A stretch of 64,000 bases of DNA from Streptomyces sp. NBC_00178 (GCF_036206005.1 NZ_CP108143.1:3548001-3612000); one strand, 5' to 3'. Shown: positions 27,478 through 37,628, numbered from the stretch's first letter. Notes: generated from the sequence alone by a model not told the origin. Program-made: numbers and translations.

Positions 27478-29760
27478 ATGCAACTCGCCGCGATCATCGT
27501 GTCGCTGGTGCTGACCGTCGTCGGCGTTGCGCTCATCGTCCGAGCCGTCGCGCAGATCTACCGGTTCGTCCGCCTCGGACAGCCGGTACCGGCAGGCAGC
27601 CGCACCGACGACCCCAAGCAGCGCACGATCACCCTGGTCAAGGAATTCCTCGGCCACACCCGGATGAACCGGTGGGGAATCGTCGGCTTCGCCCACTGGT
27701 TCGTCGCGATCGGCTTCCTGACCCTGCCGCCGACGCTGCTCCAGGCGTACGGACAGCTCTTCCAGGCCGACTGGGTGCTGCCGATCGTCGGCGACTGGCT
27801 GCCCTTCGAGCTCTACATCGAGTTCATCGGCATCATGACCGTCCTCGGCATCGTCACCCTGATGGCGATCCGGCTGCTGAACCTGCCCTCCCGGGCCGGC
27901 CGCAAGTCCCGCTTCTCCGGCTCCAAGGCCTGGCAGGCGTACTTCGTCGAGTACGTCATCCTCGTCATCGGCCTGGCGATCCTCACCCTGCGCGGCCTCG
28001 AGGGCGCGATCCACCACGTCGAGGGCTACGAGGCCGCGTACTTCGTCTCGTATCCGCTCGTGCTCGCCTTCAAGGGCCTGGCACTCGGCACCCTCCAGAA
28101 CCTCATCTACCTCACCGCGGCGGTGAAGATCGGCGTCTCGCTGATCTGGATGATCACGGTCTCGCTCAACACCAACATGGGCGTGGCCTGGCACCGCTTC
28201 CTCGGCTTCCCGAACATCTGGTTCAAGCGGAACGCCGACGGCGCGGTCGCGCTCGGCGCCCTGCAGCCGATGACCAGCGGCGGCAAGGAGATCGACTGGG
28301 AGGACCCGGGCGAGGACGACACCTTCGGCGTCTCCCAGGTCGAGCAGTTCTCCTGGAAGGGCATCCTCGACTTCTCCACGTGCACCGAGTGCGGACGCTG
28401 CCAGTCGCAGTGCCCCGCCTGGAACACCGGCAAGCCGCTCTCCCCGAAGCTCCTGATCATGTCCCTGCGCGACCACGCGCACGCCAAGGCGCCGTACCTG
28501 CTGGCGGGCGGCGGCAAGGACATGGAGGGCAACGAGAAGGCCTCCGAGGAGCAGCTCAAGGACGTGCCCGCCGCCGCTCTCGCGGAAGCCGAGCGCCCGC
28601 TGATCGGCACCGCCGAGGAGAACGGCGTCATCGACCCGGACGTGCTCTGGTCCTGCACCACCTGCGGTGCGTGCGTGGAGCAGTGCCCGGTCGACATCGA
28701 GCACATCGACCACATCGTCGACATGCGCCGCTACCAGGTGATGATCGAGTCCGCGTTCCCGTCCGAGGCGGGCACGATGCTCAAGAACCTGGAGAAGAAG
28801 GGCAACCCCTGGGGGCTCGCCAAGAAACAGCGCGTCGAGTGGACCAAGGAGGTCGACTTCGAGGTCCCGATCGTCGGCAAGGACGTCGAGGACCTCGGCG
28901 AGGTCGACTACCTCTACTGGGTCGGCTGCGCCGGCGCCCTCGAGGACCGCGCCAAGAAGACCACGAAGGCCTTCGCGGAGCTCCTCCACATCGCGGGCGT
29001 CAAGTTCGCGATCATGGGCGGCGACGAGAAGTGCACCGGTGACTCCGCCCGCCGCCTCGGCAACGAGCCGCTGTTCCAGCAGCTCGGCCAGGAGAACGTC
29101 GCGATGCTGAACATGGCGTTCGGCGAGTCCCTCGACGAGGACGGCCGCGTGGACGACTCCACCAAGAAGGCGAAGTCCGCGAAGAAGATCGTCGCGACCT
29201 GCCCGCACTGCTTCAACACGATCGCGAACGAGTACCCGCAGCTCGGCGGCGAGTACGAGGTCATCCACCACACGCAGCTCCTCCAGCACCTGGTGGACGA
29301 GGGCAAGCTGATCCCGGTGACGCCGGTCGAGGGTCTGATCACGTACCACGACCCCTGCTACCTGGGCCGGCACAACAAGATCTACACGCCCCCGCGCGAG
29401 ATCATCGCGAAGGTGCCGGGTCTGCGGAACGAGGAGATGCACCGCCACAAGGAGCGCGGCTTCTGCTGCGGCGCCGGCGGTGCCCGGATGTGGATGGAGG
29501 AGCGGATCGGCAAGCGCATCAACAACGAGCGCGTCGACGAAGCCCTCTCCCTCAACCCGGACATCGTCTCCACGGCCTGCCCGTTCTGCCTCGTCATGCT
29601 GACCGACTCGGTCAACGGCAAGAAGAACGACGGCAAGGCGAAGGAGTCGATCCAGGTGGTGGACGTCTCGCAACTGCTGCTGGAGTCGGTGAAGACACCC
29701 GCCGACCCGGCGGACGAGCCGGAGACGGCCGACCGTCCGGAACCGGAGCCGGTGAAGTAG
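27478..29760 (+). CDS. Membrane-bound Fe-S oxidoreductase (heterodisulfide-reductase-like)
   Basis: The 760-residue protein has about four N-terminal membrane helices resembling the cytochrome b/NarI-type subunit. Two 4Fe-4S motifs follow (CTECGRCQSQCP near 305 and CTTCGACVEQCP near 395), and then two CCG domains (for example HDPCYLGRHN and GFCCGAGGARMWMEE, with TCPHCFNTIANEYP). The layout matches the actinobacterial Fe-S oxidoreductase thought to pass electrons from electron-transfer flavoproteins to the quinone pool. GAGGAG 8 nt before ATG 27478 supports the start. It is monocistronic and ends in a strong hairpin. Confidence 0.9.
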   Translation: MQLAAIIVSLVLTVVGVALIVRAVAQIYRFVRLGQPVPAGSRTDDPKQRTITLVKEFLGHTRMNRWGIVGFAHWFVAIGFLTLPPTLLQAYGQLFQADWVLPIVGDWLPFELYIEFIGIMTVLGIVTLMAIRLLNLPSRAGRKSRFSGSKAWQAYFVEYVILVIGLAILTLRGLEGAIHHVEGYEAAYFVSYPLVLAFKGLALGTLQNLIYLTAAVKIGVSLIWMITVSLNTNMGVAWHRFLGFPNIWFKRNADGAVALGALQPMTSGGKEIDWEDPGEDDTFGVSQVEQFSWKGILDFSTCTECGRCQSQCPAWNTGKPLSPKLLIMSLRDHAHAKAPYLLAGGGKDMEGNEKASEEQLKDVPAAALAEAERPLIGTAEENGVIDPDVLWSCTTCGACVEQCPVDIEHIDHIVDMRRYQVMIESAFPSEAGTMLKNLEKKGNPWGLAKKQRVEWTKEVDFEVPIVGKDVEDLGEVDYLYWVGCAGALEDRAKKTTKAFAELLHIAGVKFAIMGGDEKCTGDSARRLGNEPLFQQLGQENVAMLNMAFGESLDEDGRVDDSTKKAKSAKKIVATCPHCFNTIANEYPQLGGEYEVIHHTQLLQHLVDEGKLIPVTPVEGLITYHDPCYLGRHNKIYTPPREIIAKVPGLRNEEMHRHKERGFCCGAGGARMWMEERIGKRINNERVDEALSLNPDIVSTACPFCLVMLTDSVNGKKNDGKAKESIQVVDVSQLLLESVKTPADPADEPETADRPEPEPVK

Positions 29761-29776
29761 CCGGCGCTCACCTGCC

Positions 29777-29827
29777 GCACGGAAGCGGCCGGACCTGCCT
29801 CGGGGGCAGGACCGGCCGCTTCCGTGC
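29777..29827 (+). terminator. Strong hairpin terminator
   Basis: A stem of 16 bp plus 6 bp separated by one A-A mismatch (29777-29799 with 29805-29827) has a 5-nt loop and lies directly after the Fe-S oxidoreductase stop. Confidence 0.88.
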
Positions 29828-30005
29828 GTCCGGGGGCCCTCCACGTTCCGGGCCCCGGAGGCCGCCCGGGGTGGGGCGGACCCGCGTCCAGGGGTGGGGC
29901 GGGCCCCCCGGGGGCCCCTTAGGGGATGTCACAGCTAGGCCGCAAAGGCGCCCCTGTTCCCCCGGCCCACACACCGCACCCACATGGACCAGGTACGTTC
30001 GATGT

Positions 30006-30935
30006 GTGGCTGGATTCAGGATCGGACGCGGCCGGGACAACCGCACACCGCAACAACACCCGCAGCAGCAACAGCCGTACGGCGCGCAGGCACCATCGCC
30101 GCCGTACGGCCGTCAGTCGTGGCCCCCTGCAGGAGGCGGCGCATCGCGCGGCGGCCCCCAGGGCGGCCCGTACGGCGGCGGGCACGGCGGCAACGGACAC
30201 GGGGGTGGTCACGGGCACGGAGGCGGGCACGGCGGACACGGTGAGCCGGAGTACTTCGGCGACCCGTACCAGCAGCCCGCGCAGCACGACCCGTACGCCA
30301 ACGCACCCGGGCACACCCAGGCGTTCAGCATCGACGAGGACGCGTACGGCGACGGGACCTACCGGGCCGGCCAGGCCCCCGCGCAGCCCTCGGGCCCGCG
30401 GCTGCCCTGGAAGCAGTTGCTGAGCGGCATCGTGATGCGCCCCGGGCCGACGTTCTGGCAGATGCGCGACTACCCCGTCTGGGGCACCGCGATCGCCGTC
30501 ACGTTCGTCTACGGGCTGCTCGCGCTCTTCGGCTTCGACCAGGCCCGCGACGAGGCGATCCACGCGGAGGTCTCCACGGCCGCCCCGTACGTCATCTTCA
30601 CCGGCATCGGCTTCGTCGTCGGCGGCCTGGTCCTCGGCGCGGTCACCCATACCCTGGCCCGTCAGCTCGGCGGCACCGGCTCCTGGCAGCCGACCGTGGG
30701 CCTGTCGATGCTCATCATGTCGATCACGGACGCGCCCCGCCTGGTGTTCGCCCTGTTCCTGGGCGGCGAGAACTCCCTCGTCCAGATCCTCGGATGGGTC
30801 ACCTGGCTGGCCGCCGGAGCGCTCTTCACCTCCATGGTGAGCAAGTCGCACGACCTGCCCTGGCCGAAGGCGCTGGGCGCCTCCGCGATCCAGCTGATCG
30901 CGCTGCTGTCGATCATCAAGCTCGGCACGATCTGA
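30006..30935 (+). CDS. Yip1-family membrane protein with Gly/His-rich N-terminus
   Basis: This 309-residue protein starts at a GTG (VAGFRIGRGRDN). About 130 disordered residues rich in Gln, Pro, Gly and His (HGGNGHGGGHGHGGGHGG) precede five membrane helices of Yip1 type (QLLSGIVMRPGPTFWQMRDY opens the domain, and ITDAPRLVFALFLGG lies inside). Bacterial Yip1 proteins are of unknown function. The His/Gly tract may bind metal. The start is supported by homology beginning at VAGFRIGRG, but the ribosome site is weak. A long palindrome follows. Confidence 0.8.
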   Translation: MAGFRIGRGRDNRTPQQHPQQQQPYGAQAPSPPYGRQSWPPAGGGASRGGPQGGPYGGGHGGNGHGGGHGHGGGHGGHGEPEYFGDPYQQPAQHDPYANAPGHTQAFSIDEDAYGDGTYRAGQAPAQPSGPRLPWKQLLSGIVMRPGPTFWQMRDYPVWGTAIAVTFVYGLLALFGFDQARDEAIHAEVSTAAPYVIFTGIGFVVGGLVLGAVTHTLARQLGGTGSWQPTVGLSMLIMSITDAPRLVFALFLGGENSLVQILGWVTWLAAGALFTSMVSKSHDLPWPKALGASAIQLIALLSIIKLGTI

Positions 30936-30976
30936 CCCAGGAACGACTCGAAGCACGCACGATTCGAAGCACGAAA

Positions 30977-31020
30977 AAGAGGGGCTCCCGATACCAGGCC
31001 TGGTATCGGGAGCCCCTCTT
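30977..31020. terminator. 44-bp perfect palindrome, bidirectional terminator
   Basis: Two 22-bp arms (30977-30998, 30999-31020) are perfectly complementary without a loop. It lies between the Yip1 and phosphoribosyltransferase genes, whose stops face each other, with A-run and T-run flanks. Confidence 0.85.
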
Positions 31021-31057
31021 CTTCATCTCGTGTCCCGCTTGCGTCGCGCTCATTCCC

Positions 31058-31558
31058 CTACGAGTCGAGAATCTGCCCCTCGCGACGGACCACGGGCTTG
31101 TCCACGCTCCACGGGAAGTTGATCCACTGATCGGTCTTCTTCCACACGTATTCGCACTTCACGAGCGACTGCGACTTCTCGTAGATGACCGCGCTGCGCA
31201 CCTCTGCGACATGGTCGACACAGAAATCCCGGACGAGCTTCAGCGTCTTGCCGGTGTCGGCGACGTCGTCGGCGATCAGGACCTTCTTGCGCGTGAAGTC
31301 GATCGCGTTCGGAACGGGCGCCAGCATGACGGGCATTTCCAGCGTGGTACCCACACCGGTGTAGAACTCGACGTTCACCAGGTGGATGTTCTTGCAGTCC
31401 AGGGCGTACGCCAGACCGCCCGCGACGAACACGCCACCCCGCGCGATGCTCAGCACGACGTCCGGCTCGTAGCCGTCGTCGGCGACCGCCTGCGCCAGCT
31501 CGCGCACGGCGGTCCCGAAGGCCTCGTACGTCAGATTCTCCCGCGCCTCACCAGCCAT
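31058..31558 (-). CDS. Phosphoribosyltransferase (purine salvage type)
   Basis: This 166-residue protein has the PRPP-binding motif VLIADDVADTGKT near 95-107 and the opening VLSIARGGVFVAGGLA typical of hypoxanthine/xanthine-type phosphoribosyltransferases. The C-terminal WINFPWS fits the xanthine/guanine group. The likely role is salvage of a purine base to its nucleotide, with the base unresolved. It follows dcd by 6 bp on the same strand, so both belong to one nucleotide-metabolism unit. Confidence 0.87.
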   Translation of the reverse strand: MAGEARENLTYEAFGTAVRELAQAVADDGYEPDVVLSIARGGVFVAGGLAYALDCKNIHLVNVEFYTGVGTTLEMPVMLAPVPNAIDFTRKKVLIADDVADTGKTLKLVRDFCVDHVAEVRSAVIYEKSQSLVKCEYVWKKTDQWINFPWSVDKPVVRREGQILDS

Positions 31559-31564
31559 GCCGTA

Positions 31565-32140
31565 TCACACCTGAGTCCGATGGAAATTCATGAAGGAACG
31601 CGAGGCCGTCGGCCCGCGCTGGCCCTGATAACGCGATCCGTAGCGCTCGGATCCGTACGGGAACTCGGAGGACGACGTCAGCCGGAACATGCACAGCTGC
31701 CCGATCTTCATTCCCGGCCAGAGCTTTATCGGCAGCGTCGCCAGATTCGACAGCTCCAGCGTCACGTGACCAGAGAAACCGGGGTCGATGAAGCCGGCCG
31801 TCGAATGCGTCACGAGCCCGAGCCGCCCGAGCGAACTCTTCCCCTCCAGCCGCGACGCGAGGTCGTCGGGAAGAGAAATGACCTCGTACGTCGAGGCCAG
31901 GACGAACTCCCCCGGATGAAGGATGAACGGCTCGTCGGCCTCCGGCTCGACCTGACGGGTCAGGTCGACCTGCTCGACGGAGGGATCGATATGCGGATAG
32001 CGGTGGTTCTCGAACACCCGGAAGTAGCGGTCGAGCCGCACATCGATGCTCGAGGGCTGCACCATCGAAGCGTCGAACGGGTCAATGCGAACCCGCCCGG
32101 CATCGATCTCGGCCCGGAGGTCCTTATCTGAGAGAAGCAC
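31565..32140 (-). CDS. dcd: dCTP deaminase
   Basis: This 191-residue trimeric enzyme converts dCTP to dUTP. Motifs [20 protein letters not shown] and GHVTLELSN (catalytic Glu) are clear, as is [14 protein letters not shown] near the N-terminus. Actinobacterial members can be bifunctional dCTP deaminase/dUTPase (as in Mycobacterium), and this is possible here but not provable by eye. It is first in an operon with the phosphoribosyltransferase. Confidence 0.94.
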   Translation of the reverse strand: MLLSDKDLRAEIDAGRVRIDPFDASMVQPSSIDVRLDRYFRVFENHRYPHIDPSVEQVDLTRQVEPEADEPFILHPGEFVLASTYEVISLPDDLASRLEGKSSLGRLGLVTHSTAGFIDPGFSGHVTLELSNLATLPIKLWPGMKIGQLCMFRLTSSSEFPYGSERYGSRYQGQRGPTASRSFMNFHRTQV

Positions 32141-32230
32141 GGTCCGAGGATACGCAGAACGCGCGGGTCCGCCCCAACCGGACCGCCCCGCGCGCCTGCC
32201 CCACCTATGTCCCGGTACCGCCTGCCGCCC

Positions 32231-32404
32231 CTACCGCCGCTCGAACGACACAGGCACCGCTTGCCGCAACCGCGCGCACCGCGGGCAGCGGATGAGCCGC
32301 CCGGGGCCGATCCGGTCGGGCCCGAGCTGCTGCATCGGGAACGACGGGGTAGCGAAAACATGCCCTTCGGCACAGCGGACGACGGTGCGCTCCATCGACT
32401 CCAT
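32231..32404 (-). CDS. Small zinc-ribbon-like protein
   Basis: This 57-residue protein (MESMERTVVRCAEGHVF, ending near RLIRCPRCARLR and PVSFERR) has CxEGH and CPRC pairs that could bind one zinc. From memory, near-identical small proteins are common in Streptomyces. The longer 124-residue frame upstream is rejected because AAGGGA lies 4 nt before this ATG and family similarity starts here. Its function is unknown. Confidence 0.7.
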   Translation of the reverse strand: MESMERTVVRCAEGHVFATPSFPMQQLGPDRIGPGRLIRCPRCARLRQAVPVSFERR

Positions 32405-32626
32405 CAAGTCCCTTCCCCAACACGCCATGGACGAGATCGCCACATTAGGGGATGAACGGGACGCCGCTCCACGCGGCACTCCGACGGCCCACGCTACGCC
32501 CTCAACTCCGGTCACCCACAACCGCATCCACACTCCGGAACAACACCCCGGCCCCGCGGCGAGGGCGCCGGGGGCCTGGGATGGGGTACAGTGTGGGCGT
32601 TGCACTGCCGATCATCGGCGCGCTTC

Positions 32627-32700
32627 GCGGGTGTAGTTTAATGGTAGAACATGAGCTTCCCAAGCTCAGAGCGCGAGTTCGATTCTCGTCACCCGCTCCA
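32627..32700 (+). tRNA. tRNA-Gly (anticodon CCC), CCA encoded
   Basis: The 74-nt cloverleaf has acceptor GCGGGTG pairing with CACCCGC, a T-arm with GTTCGATTC, and anticodon stem TGAGC/GCTCA around loop TTCCCAA, giving anticodon CCC for GGG codons. CCA is genome-encoded. Its 3' half is the integration target of the downstream island. Confidence 0.95.
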
Positions 32701-32735
32701 TGAAAAAGCCCCAGGCCAGCGGCCGGGGGCTTCTT
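32657..32735 (+). repeat. Att core copy 1: tRNA-Gly 3' end plus terminator (attL)
   Basis: These 79 bp, from the anticodon loop through the tRNA terminator hairpin (stem within 32704-32735), recur identically at 38028-38106 and in altered form at 39938-40016 and 41278-41321. Such duplication of a tRNA 3' end is the hallmark of tyrosine-integrase elements. Confidence 0.9.
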
Positions 32736-33236
32736 GCTGCCTAGACCTCTCGGGGGGGCAGTGTCGACCAATGACACCTGCCGGCCCGCCTCAGCGGTCC
32801 GCACTTGCCGACGGGACGGCGCCCAGACCCGTACCGGTCAAGGCAACGCGGGCCACGTTGCCGCACAGCCTGCCTCGCGCGGTCCAGTCTCGCCGGCACG
32901 TCCCGGCTCGGGCCCTGTCGATTGCACTTCAATGACGGCCCAGCCCTCGAAGGCGCGTCCATCCTCACCCCGGCTGAGCTCTGACAGCCCTATGCACAGA
33001 CCAGCCAGCTCCTAAACGAGGGCGCCTCAACGGCGGCGCCGCCTGGTGACCGGGGCTCAACGCTGTCTCCGCGTCACGTCACCCCCAACCCCGCACGGTC
33101 CGCACGCAAGGGCTGGCTCGCACTCCACTCCGCAGCCCGGATTCGCGGTGCGCAGGTCCGGATGCGGTCTCTTCTGTGGCGTCGGCGTCAGGGAGGGGAG
33201 CCCCAGTAGTCATGCCCAGTCCAGTCTTTCGACGGT
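32736..33236. other. Gene-free stretch after tRNA-Gly
   Basis: About 500 bp with no frame showing recognisable protein features or a ribosome site. It is probably eroded element DNA. Confidence 0.5.
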
Positions 33237-33780
33237 TCACGTTGTGGCAACGTCGTAGCCCCCTAAGACGTCGGAGATGAAACACCGGGTGTTATGGGGG
33301 CTGAGTGCTCGGGCCTGCAGGCGGGCGTGGATGACCTCATAGTGCTCCAGGTCGGATCGTTTTCCAGGTAGATGTCGCTGTTCGAACCTTCGAGGTAGAT
33401 GACACCTGCTTCCGGGTAGTCCGCGAAGTTCAGGAGCGAGAACTGTCCTGCGACCCCCGGTGGAGCACCCGCGCCGGAAGGGAGGACCTGCACGGTGATG
33501 TGCGGCTCGGCACTCAGTTCGTTCGGGTGCTTCAGTTGTCCATGCATCAGCCCAAGGCTGCCAACAAATCGACGTAGCGTTGATTCGTCCAGGATGACGC
33601 GTAGGCGCAGTGGGTCGGCGGGGTCGTACACCCGGTGCCGGCGGCGCAGTCGGACCTTCAAGCGGTTGGATCCCTGCTCAGCAGTGACCAGCGGGATCGT
33701 TTCCTCGATGACTGTCCTCGCGAAGGCGGGGGTCTGCAGCGGCCGGGGATGACCATGGGCGCGAAGCAGTGGATGGACTG
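33237..33780 (-). pseudogene. XRE-family regulator remnant (DUF5753 domain)
   Basis: The frame reads LQTPAFARTVIEE and a C-terminal half with LRVILDESTLRRFVG and GVIYLEGSNSDIYLEN, the DUF5753 domain that follows XRE helix-turn-helix regulators in Streptomyces. At least two frameshifts are evident. One lies near 33745, where VIPG should run into LLQTP. The other lies near 33365, after which the other frame continues SDLEHYEVIHARLQARALS and NTRCFISDVL to a stop. The DNA-binding domain is missing. It is an inactive remnant inside the island. Confidence 0.8.
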
Positions 33781-34212
33781 GGACCCCGGTCACGGGTGCG
33801 CGGCTACCACGCCCACGCCCCCGGTGAGGCCCCGCGATTGGACACGCCGAACCGCTGTTGGACGGATCCGGTGCCCACCGGCCGGTCCGGGTCCGAACTG
33901 CTGGACGGTCGCGTGTCACTGGGACGATCTCGTTCCCGGATCACCCAGCAGATCGCCGTCGGGGCACCGGGGCGGTTAGAGGCGGCACGCGGTCCGGTTA
34001 TCACCACCCCCACTTCGCAGACCCTCGACGCCGACGGAGGAGACCACGGCCCGCCACCGCGCCGCTGCGGACGAGCTGGGCCGATGCGGACCGCAGGACG
34101 GACCGCTCGGCGAGTGGGGGGCCACCGCCTATCACAATGAGTAATGGATGAGGCGCGTACTGTTACTCCGCAAGGGAGATTCCGCGGGCGTCCGCGGTTC
34201 CGGGAGGCTGAT
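33781..34212. other. Region without a clear gene
   Basis: About 430 bp upstream of the phosphatase. A short plus-strand frame ends [14 protein letters not shown] at 34141 and could be the tail of a lost gene. Nothing else is supported. Confidence 0.4.
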
Positions 34213-35382
34213 GTGGCACGTGATCGCATGAGACTGGCTGAGGTGCTGGCGGCGGCGGAAGATGCCGCTCCGGCTGACTCCATCGATGTCGTGGCGCGCA
34301 ATTTGCGAGACCGGTTCGGCGCCCGATACGTCTCGTTCCTGTTCGTCGACGTCGTCGGCCGACGACTGCTGCGGGTGAACGACACCGCGGCCACGCCGCA
34401 GGAGCGCCGCGCCGAACAAGTGCCCCTCGCCGACAGCAGCCTCTACGACAAGGTCCTGCGTGCCCAGCGGCTGGTACAGGCTCCGGAAGGGCAACAGGGG
34501 TGGCGGGTGCTTGCACCGGTCACCAACCGCGGCGACACCATCGGTGTCCTTGAGCTGTTCCTCGATCACGTCACCCAGGACGTACTGGAGCAGGTCGAGG
34601 CGGCTGCGCACGCGTTGGCGTACATCGTCGTCACCGACCGCCGCTTCACCGACCTCTACTACTGGGGCAATCGCACCACCTCAGTCAGTCTGGCCGCGGA
34701 GATCCAGCGCCAACTCCTTCCTTCGGCCGCCTCCCTGGAGGCCACCGCTTTCGCCCTCGCCGGCGCATTGGTCCCGGCCTCCGACATCGCAGGCGACACC
34801 TACGACTACAGTCTCGACAACGACACCCTTCACATGTCCGTCACCGACGCCATGGGCCACGACGTCAACGCCGCACTCACCGCTACCCTCCTGGTCAACG
34901 CGTCCCGCGGCGCCCGCCGCGCCGGAACCGACCTCGCCGAACAGGCCCGCCAGATCCACCAGGCCCTCCTCGACCACGGGCAACCCGCCTTCGCCACCGG
35001 ACAACTGCTACGCATCGCTCTGGACGGGACCAGCACCAAGTTCGTCAACGCCGGCCACCCCCAGCCATTCCGGCTGCGCGACGGGACGGTCGACGAACTG
35101 CCCTTGGCGGCGGACATGCCCTTCGGTATCACCTTGCAGGGCACCTACCATGTGCAAGACCTCGACCTGCGCCCCGGCGACCGCCTCGTGCTCCACACCG
35201 ACGGGATGCAGGAGCGCCAAGCGAACACCGTGGATCTGCCCGACCTCATCCGTGCCACAGCCACCGAGCACCCGCGCGAGGCCGTGCGTGCTCTGGTCGC
35301 CGCGGTCGCCGATGCCTACCACGGCCACCCCCCGGAAGACGACGCCACAGTCCTGTGCCTGGACTGGCACGGCCCCCACTAG
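34213..35382 (+). CDS. GAF-PP2C (SpoIIE-type) protein phosphatase
   Basis: The 389-residue protein has a GAF-like sensor region (about 20-150: [26 protein letters not shown]) followed by a PP2C/SpoIIE domain with [47 protein letters not shown] and [12 protein letters not shown]. The metal-binding aspartates are present. Such phosphatases act on anti-anti-sigma factors. I chose the GTG at 34213 because GGGAGG lies 5 nt upstream. An ATG at 34144 is possible. No anti-sigma partner is adjacent. It lies between att copies 1 and 2, so it is probably island cargo. Confidence 0.85.
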   Translation: MARDRMRLAEVLAAAEDAAPADSIDVVARNLRDRFGARYVSFLFVDVVGRRLLRVNDTAATPQERRAEQVPLADSSLYDKVLRAQRLVQAPEGQQGWRVLAPVTNRGDTIGVLELFLDHVTQDVLEQVEAAAHALAYIVVTDRRFTDLYYWGNRTTSVSLAAEIQRQLLPSAASLEATAFALAGALVPASDIAGDTYDYSLDNDTLHMSVTDAMGHDVNAALTATLLVNASRGARRAGTDLAEQARQIHQALLDHGQPAFATGQLLRIALDGTSTKFVNAGHPQPFRLRDGTVDELPLAADMPFGITLQGTYHVQDLDLRPGDRLVLHTDGMQERQANTVDLPDLIRATATEHPREAVRALVAAVADAYHGHPPEDDATVLCLDWHGPH

Positions 35383-35543
35383 CGAAGCCTCTCGAAGCCG
35401 CGAGCCGTCATCTCGCCCGCCCGCGCAGATCGGAGGGCGCGCCGTGCTGTCGCCCCCGACCCAGGACGGTAGGTCCCCTGCGCCCCCTGCCCACGTCAGC
35501 AGCATGCCTGGGCGGGCCGCCGGCCCTGTGTCGAGCCCGCCGG

Positions 35544-35891
35544 TCAGCCGTCTTCGGCCGCGGTTGCGGGATCCGTCGATTTATTGGTGCGGCGGTACTC
35601 GGCGTTGATGCGCTGTGCTTCCTCGAGCTGGTCTTCGAGGATGACGATGCGGCAGGCGGCCTCGATGGGGGTGCCCCCATCGACGAGTTCGCGGGCGCGG
35701 GCGGCGATACGCAGTTGGTAGCGGGAGTAGCGGCGATGACCGCCCGCGGAGCGCAGGGGGGTGATGAGGCGGGCTTCGCCGATGGCACGGAGGAACCCTT
35801 GGGTGGTGCCGAGCATGTCGGCGGCCCGGCCCATGGTGTAGGCGGGATAGTCGTCGTCCTCGAGCCGGCCGAAGGAGTCGTCTGCTGTCAT
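35544..35891 (-). CDS. Small MerR-like helix-turn-helix protein
   Basis: This 115-residue protein has an N-terminal MerR-type motif (AYTMGRAADMLGTTQGFLRA, then IGEARLITPLRSAGGHRRYS) and a helical tail with EAQRINAEYRR. The signature GHRRYS is typical of the MerR wing. It resembles the small MerR-like regulators common in Streptomyces. GAGAGG 4 nt upstream supports the ATG at 35891. The longer frame upstream has no support. Its target is unknown. Confidence 0.8.
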   Translation of the reverse strand: MTADDSFGRLEDDDYPAYTMGRAADMLGTTQGFLRAIGEARLITPLRSAGGHRRYSRYQLRIAARARELVDGGTPIEAACRIVILEDQLEEAQRINAEYRRTNKSTDPATAAEDG

Positions 35892-35917
35892 TGCACCTCT
35901 CTCGTGGAACGCGTGGA

Positions 35918-35949
35918 GGGGCCTTGGTGCCATACGGCACCAAGGCCCC
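35918..35949. terminator. Hairpin with 14-bp stem
   Basis: A perfect inverted repeat (35918-35931 with 35936-35949) has a 4-nt loop, just upstream of the MerR-like start. No obvious gene ends here, so it may be a relic terminator or a leader attenuator. Confidence 0.55.
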
Positions 35950-37043
35950 GAAGGAACTGCTACACCATCTGCCGGCCCTGTGACTGCACCGGCCTTCTGT
36001 TTCCGCGTACCCGACTCGAATGCTGTGGTCGGGGATGCGGGGATCGCGGTTGCTTGACCGGAGACCACCTCACTGTCGATGTCCTGCGGTACCCGGGCTC
36101 AAGGCTTCCGCCCGGGCGATCCTGATGGCGCCTGATTCCTCCGTTCTTCCCTCTGGGATCACTCACTTGCCTACTGCTGATGCTGCTCAGTGACCTGTGT
36201 CAGCGCCACTCTCCGGCAGCCAGCCCCGTCGCCCGTCCTGCGTGTGCTCTGGCTTGGAACCCCACTGCCGAACCTCCCGGTGCGCGCGCCCGCAGCCGAC
36301 GCCTTCACCGAGGTACCACTCACTGACTTCACTGCTGGTACTGCGGTACTGCTCGCGGCGGCCCCTGATCACCTGCGGGCCACCCGGTCCGGTCGCCAGT
36401 CCCGTCGCCGTGCTACACAAACTCTGGCTCCGCGACTCCACCACCGGCCCGTCCTGCGCATTGCAACTGCGGGTCCTTCTCCCTAGCAGTTCATCCCTGC
36501 TGGGCCCGTCTGTCCGTCTGGCTACGAGAGAAACCATAACCACACCACCACCCAATGTCTACTCCAGCCGACATAGATTTTCCCGTGTTTGGGTGAGAGG
36601 TAACCTGCCGCAGATAGGCGTGGAGATGCCAGCGAATGTGCTGCATCGTCCGCACAAGCCGCGCTGCCGCTGGGACACCGCTTCTGCTCTCTGCACCGTG
36701 ACCCGGCCGGCTGGCCAGTCGTTACCTCGTCGCAGGTGCCCGACCACCCCTCGGTCGGCGGACCTTCCGGCTGCCCGCACACGGGGGTGCGGACAGTCGA
36801 CCACCAGGAGCAGCACCCAGTAGACGGGTGGCAGGATTTCCAGCAACGTCCGCTCCGGCCGGATCGAACTCCGCCTACGGCGCTCCGCCGGACCATGCGA
36901 CCGGAGATCTTCTTTTCGGCCCGACCAACCGCCTTTGCGCGTAGCCCGGATGCGTCGTCCCTGTGGTGCACCGGTTCCACTGCGGCGAGCGTAATGGGGT
37001 GGCTCGTAGATGTCTACGGGCCTTCTCGCGGTGAGGAGCATCG
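35950..37043. other. Long gene-poor stretch in the island
   Basis: About 1.1 kb without a convincing gene. Frames on both strands lack domain features and ribosome sites, and base composition is less biased than in real genes. It is probably decayed element DNA. Confidence 0.5.
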
Positions 37044-37628
37044 ATGTCGGAACGCAATACCGTCCTGCGCAGCGTCCATGATCTGGGTTTGGCCGCCTGG
37101 TTCGGCGGGTCCTTGATGGGTGCCGTCGGCCTGAACGGCGCAGCTCGGAGTGAGGGGCGCACGACGGATGAGACTTCCAGGATCGCCAGTGCCGGCTGGG
37201 CGAAGTGGACGCCGGTGAACGCCGTGGCGATCGGCGCGCACCTGATCGGCGGTGCCGGCCTGCTGGCAGCCAACGCCGCCCGTGTGCAGACCCAGCAGGG
37301 GGTCGCCGCCTCGACACTGGCCAAGACTGTGCTGACCGGTGCGGCGCTGGCCGCGACCGCGTACAGCAGGGTGCTGGGCAAGAAGCTCGAACTCGCCACG
37401 TCCGACGATCCGGATGACCTGGAGAGGGCGGTCAACCACCCCGTCGGCCTGGACAAGGCCCGCAGTCACCTGGCGCTGATGCAGTGGACCATTCCCGCCC
37501 TGACCGGTGCCATCGTCGTGCTCAACGCCCTGCACGGAGAACAGCAGCGCCCCCTCCAGCAGAAGATCGGCATGCTGCAGAGGGCCACGTCTCAGGTGCC
37601 CATGCCTCACTTCACTCCCTACTGCTGA
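37044..37628 (+). CDS. Conserved-type membrane protein of unknown function
   Basis: This 194-residue protein opens MSERNTVLRSVHDLGLAAWF and has about four hydrophobic segments (GGSLMGAVGLNGA, VNAVAIGAHLIGGAGLLAAN, TVLTGAALAATAYSRVLG, TIPALTGAIVVLNAL). Similar proteins are, from memory, widespread single genes in Streptomyces, often in stress-related surroundings. GAGGAG 5 nt upstream supports the start. The last 25 residues (after GEQQRP) look unlike typical family ends and may have been altered by element insertion. Confidence 0.75.
   Translation: MSERNTVLRSVHDLGLAAWFGGSLMGAVGLNGAARSEGRTTDETSRIASAGWAKWTPVNAVAIGAHLIGGAGLLAANAARVQTQQGVAASTLAKTVLTGAALAATAYSRVLGKKLELATSDDPDDLERAVNHPVGLDKARSHLALMQWTIPALTGAIVVLNALHGEQQRPLQQKIGMLQRATSQVPMPHFTPYC

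Noticed and set aside
27415..29844. 809-codon minus-strand frame opposite the Fe-S oxidoreductase
   Set aside because: Long antisense frames are expected in high-GC genes. The plus-strand protein has clear Fe-S and CCG motifs.
32502..32804. Minus-strand frame with GAGDENRTRALSLGS across tRNA-Gly
   Set aside because: It is the antisense reading of the tRNA and its terminator. The same peptide appears at every att copy for that reason and is not a gene.
36187..36980. Several medium frames in the 36 kb gap
   Set aside because: No ribosome site, no domain, and composition not like the real genes.
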